Origin: Rutidosis leptorrhynchoides
Taxonomy: Eukaryota; Streptophyta; Magnoliopsida; Asterales; Asteraceae
Direction: 5' to 3'
DNA: 64,000 nucleotides
NCBI RefSeq assembly: GCF_046630445.1
Contig: NC_092336.1
Coordinates: forward strand, 504,385,001 to 504,449,000
The translations under genes and the position numbers were made by a program. Under the pieces are notes generated by a model that saw only the letters and a program-made list of their open reading frames with translations, searched no databases and had not been told where the DNA came from. Below, piece after piece: positions 61,254-64,000 of this stretch (its first letter is position 1; each line of letters starts with the position of its first letter).

Positions 61254-61913
61254 ATACCAAGGAATACCAACAACAACAAAAGATGAAGTATTGATTCATA
61301 ACTTCATCGAAGAAATATTTTGCAGAGAATATGTAGTTTCTAAAAGTTTTGGAGATTATATATTCTAGTCCTAGTCAAAAACCAGATGAGATTAATATTA
61401 TTTTAACTCATTAAATCCATGATTACATCTAAGGAAAATATATATGTAGGTATATTTTCATAAAGATTGTAATTAAGAAAATTCTTTTGTACAAACTGTT
61501 AATGGTGAGAATATTTTAACGGGTAGGTAATACCCGAGAGATATATAAATTCACAATTAATATGTTACATTCTTCGATTCTGATTCAACATATCATCAAC
61601 TATACTCACTACTTTCACACAATATATATTCTTTTATAAAAATCAAAACAACCATCCTCATCCAAATTTGATTACATATTTTGATTTTGACAAATCAAAA
61701 TCCGAGTCAAGATTTAACAAAAGACATTATTCTTAGATTCCTAAATCTTTCAAAGCTATGCTTTGACTTCAAAACTGTGCTAGAACATTATATGTATATT
61801 AACGATTACAATCCTTGTTCAAACCCTTTGAAATTCCTGAAGACACTTCAAATAATGAATCATCGAGATGATGATCCAACCACATGTTAACCGCGGTCTT
61901 GTACCTGAAAAAC
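61254..61913 (+). other. Element C interior after the accessory ORF
   Basis: Contains TTTTAACGGGTAGGTAATACCCG at about 61514-61536, the internal polypurine-like motif also found in D and E, and then the block with YINDYNPCSNPL (61790-61830) shared with D. No gag-pol seen before element F enters at 61914. Confidence 0.5.
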
Positions 61914-63895
61914 TGATAATGCTAAAAACGAACATATATTTCATAGCATTATTTCTCAAGAAAGACAAGCTTTTAGTTGCAATTGTTCTATTTACAAGTG
62001 ATATTCGTTTAAATAATAAAAGGTGAAGACAAAAGACAGATTCGACGAATTGAAGACGCAAACGACCAAAAAGCTCAAAAGTACAAAAGAAAATCAAAAA
62101 GGTTCCAATTATTGATAAGAAACGTCTCGAAATTACAAGAGTACAAGATTCAAAACGCAAAGTACAAGATATTAAATTGTACGCAAGGACGTTCGAAAAT
62201 CCGGAACCGGGACCAGAGTCAACTCTTAACGCTCGATGCAACGGACTAAAAATTACAAGTTAACTATGTATATAAATATAATATAATATATAATTAATTA
62301 TATTAATTATATATATATTATATTTATAAATAAAACCGTCGGCAGAGAAAGACTCCAAAGGGACTGAGCTGTAAATTCATTCTCCGCGACTCGCGGAGTT
62401 TGAAGAGGATTTCACCGCGAGTCGCGGAGCCCCAAAATGAAATTCTGCCTATAAAGCCAACCGAATTCTGATCGCAAAACATCATCTTTTTCTTCCTCAT
62501 TCATACGTAAAATTTATATTTATATTTATAATTTATATTTTAATTTTAATTATAATTCTAATAATAAGGGTATGTTAGCGAATATTGTAAGGGTGTAAGT
62601 CGAAATTCTGTCCGTGTAACGCTACGCTATTTTTAATCATTGTAAGTTATGTTCAACCTTTTTACATTAATGTCTCGTAGCTAAGTTATTATTATGCTTA
62701 TTTAAAACGAAGTAATCATGATGTTGGGCTAATTACTAAAATTGGGTAATTGGGCTTTGTACCATAATTGGGGTTTGGACAAAAGAACGACACTTGTGGA
62801 AATTAGACTATGGGCTATTAATGGGCTTTATATTTGTTTAACTAAATGAAAGTTTGTTAATATTAATATAAAGATTTACAATTGGGCGTCCCTATAAATT
62901 ACCATATACACTCGATCGGACACGATGGGCGGGGTATTTATATGTACGAATAATCGTTCATTTAACCGGACACGGGAATGGATTAATAGCCACTAGAATA
63001 ATTAAAACAGGGGTGAAATTACATTCAAGGGTAATTGGTGTAATTGCTAACAAAGTAGTAAAACCTTGGTTTACACGCAGTTGATAACCTGGTGTATTCA
63101 TTAAACAAAGTATTAAAACCTTGTTACAATTCGAATCCCCAATTAGTTGGAATATTTAACTTCGGGTATAAGGATAATTTGACGAGGACACTCGCACTTT
63201 AAATTTATGACTGATGGACTGTTATGGACAAAAACCAGACGGACATATTAAATAATCCAGGACAAAGGACAATTAACCCATGGGCATAAAACTAAAATCA
63301 ACACGTCAAACATCATGATTACGGAAGTTTAAATAAGCATAATTCTTTTATTTCATATTTAATTTCTTTTATTTTATATTTAATTGCACTTCTAATTATC
63401 GCATTTTTATTGTTATTTTATTTAATTGCACTTTTAATTATCGTACTCTTTAATTATCGCAAGTTTATTTTATCGCACTTTTATTATTCGCAATTTCATT
63501 ATCGTTATTTACTTTACGCTTTAAATTAAGTCTTTTATTTATTTAATATTTTACATTAGGTTTTAACTGCGACTAAAGTTTTAAAATCGACAAACCGGTC
63601 ATTAACCGGTAAAAACCCCCCTTTATAATAATAATATTACTTATATATATTTGTATTTTTATAAAAGTAAACTAATATAGCGTTGAGCTTTGTTTAAAGA
63701 TTTCCCTGTGGAACGAACCGGACTTACTAAAAACTACACTACTTTACGATTAGGTACACTGCCTATAAGTGTTGTAGCAAGGTTTAAGTATATCCATTCT
63801 ATAAATAAATAAATATCTTGTGTAAAATTGTATCGTATTTAATAGTTTTTCTTAGTAAAATATAAACTATTTCGTATACCTTAGCTTTGACATCA
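61914..63895 (+). mobile_element. Element F: 5' LTR of an Athila/Tat-type gypsy element
   Basis: 1982-bp LTR from TGATAATGCTAAAAACG to ACATCA, inserted in element C. The primer site that follows (63904-63921, TGGCGCCGCTGCCGGGGA) is the Asp-type sequence used by the Athila/Tat group rather than the initiator-Met site of chromoviruses. U3 holds a GTTCGAAAATCCGGAACCGG block (from 62191), two palindromes (62382-62398, 62415-62429) and a TATA box at 62449-62456. The interior and 3' LTR lie beyond the window end, so wholeness cannot be judged. Confidence 0.85.
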
Positions 63896-63903
63896 AGTAT
63901 TTT

Positions 63904-63921
63904 TGGCGCCGCTGCCGGGGA
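63904..63921 (+). other. Primer binding site of element F
   Basis: TGGCGCCGCTGCCGGGGA, nearly identical to the Asp-tRNA-type primer site of Athila/Tat elements, 8 bp after the LTR end. The remaining 79 bp to the window end are element leader. Confidence 0.85.
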
Positions 63922-64000
63922 ACTTTCTAAACGCCGGAAGCGCAACGCTAATAAAAAAAAAGATTTTTAGTTAACTTTTATTAAAATTCGTTTTTGTAAA

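Larger units (their letters stand above)
32729..61913 (+). mobile_element. Element C: LTR retrotransposon interrupted by D and F, incomplete in window
   Basis: Its 5' LTR is in two pieces, 32729-34311 and 57739-60307 (about 4.15 kb in all), separated by element D with GATAA duplicated at the split. It runs from TGTGACAACCCGG to GATCGTCACA and is followed at once by an initiator-Met primer site (TTGGTATCAGAGCG, 60309-60322). A TATA box lies at 33837-33848. The visible interior (60308-61913) carries a coiled-coil ORF, then a polypurine-tract-like motif, then element F enters. No gag-pol is visible before that point. The 3' end is beyond the window. Confidence 0.8.

Noticed and set aside
1-64000. 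tRNA, rRNA, CRISPR arrays or bacterial-type operons
   Set aside because: None seen; tRNA-like sequences are only LTR primer sites and the SINE head, and tandem repeats are plant minisatellites or LTR modules.

Overview
This is plant nuclear DNA, overwhelmingly repeats. The evidence is spliced genes with GT..AG introns, a kiwellin-type host gene, chromovirus and Athila/Tat-type LTR retrotransposons with initiator-Met or Asp-type primer sites, a Helitron carrying an RPA-like gene, and a tRNA-derived SINE. The mix of repeat families resembles the daisy family (Asteraceae); that is an inference from memory of such repeats, not a search.

Layout. (1) 1-2805: one probable host gene, a short secreted kiwellin/ripening-related protein on the minus strand (326-733), then two small non-autonomous DNA transposons: a CACTA-type element with an AAA target duplication (1180-1469) and a hAT-type element with a perfect 8-bp duplication (1541-1972). 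(2) 2806-25050: a large decayed Helitron on the minus strand, about 9 kb without its insertions. It carries Rep/helicase exons and a downstream nine-exon RPA70-like gene with two nested MITEs in an intron. A solo LTR (6907-10370) sits in the helicase and a chromovirus (14455-24039) sits at the end of its first exon. A Helitron piece of about 840 bp is present twice around that chromovirus. (3) 25051-26815: unassigned sequence, a SINE with a long target duplication, and a hAT fragment.

(4) 26816-64000: a stack of LTR elements. A (minus) is entered by B (plus, 30214); B by C (plus, 32729); the 5' LTR of C by D (minus, 34312-57733); the 3' LTR of D by E (minus, 35013-48456). Downstream, the interior of C is entered by F (Athila/Tat-type, plus, 61914). 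Target duplications support the D and E steps exactly (GATAA and CCAGT). E and D have LTRs differing by well under 1 percent, so they are recent; the outer elements are older.

The most interesting material is in E, D and C. E is a Tekay-like chromovirus with 3.4-kb LTRs and two extra sense-strand ORFs between the primer site and gag: an acidic protein and an F-box/Sel1-like protein that looks captured from the host. D lacks gag-pol and C shows none in its visible part. In the same slot both instead carry a different conserved coiled-coil ORF. In all three, the extra-ORF region is closed by an internal copy of the polypurine-tract motif that normally stands at the 3' LTR. The LTRs of at least five families also share an ordered pair of small predicted stem-loops 5' of the primer site, one with apparent compensatory base changes. 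Together these suggest a swappable 5' cargo module and a conserved leader RNA architecture.
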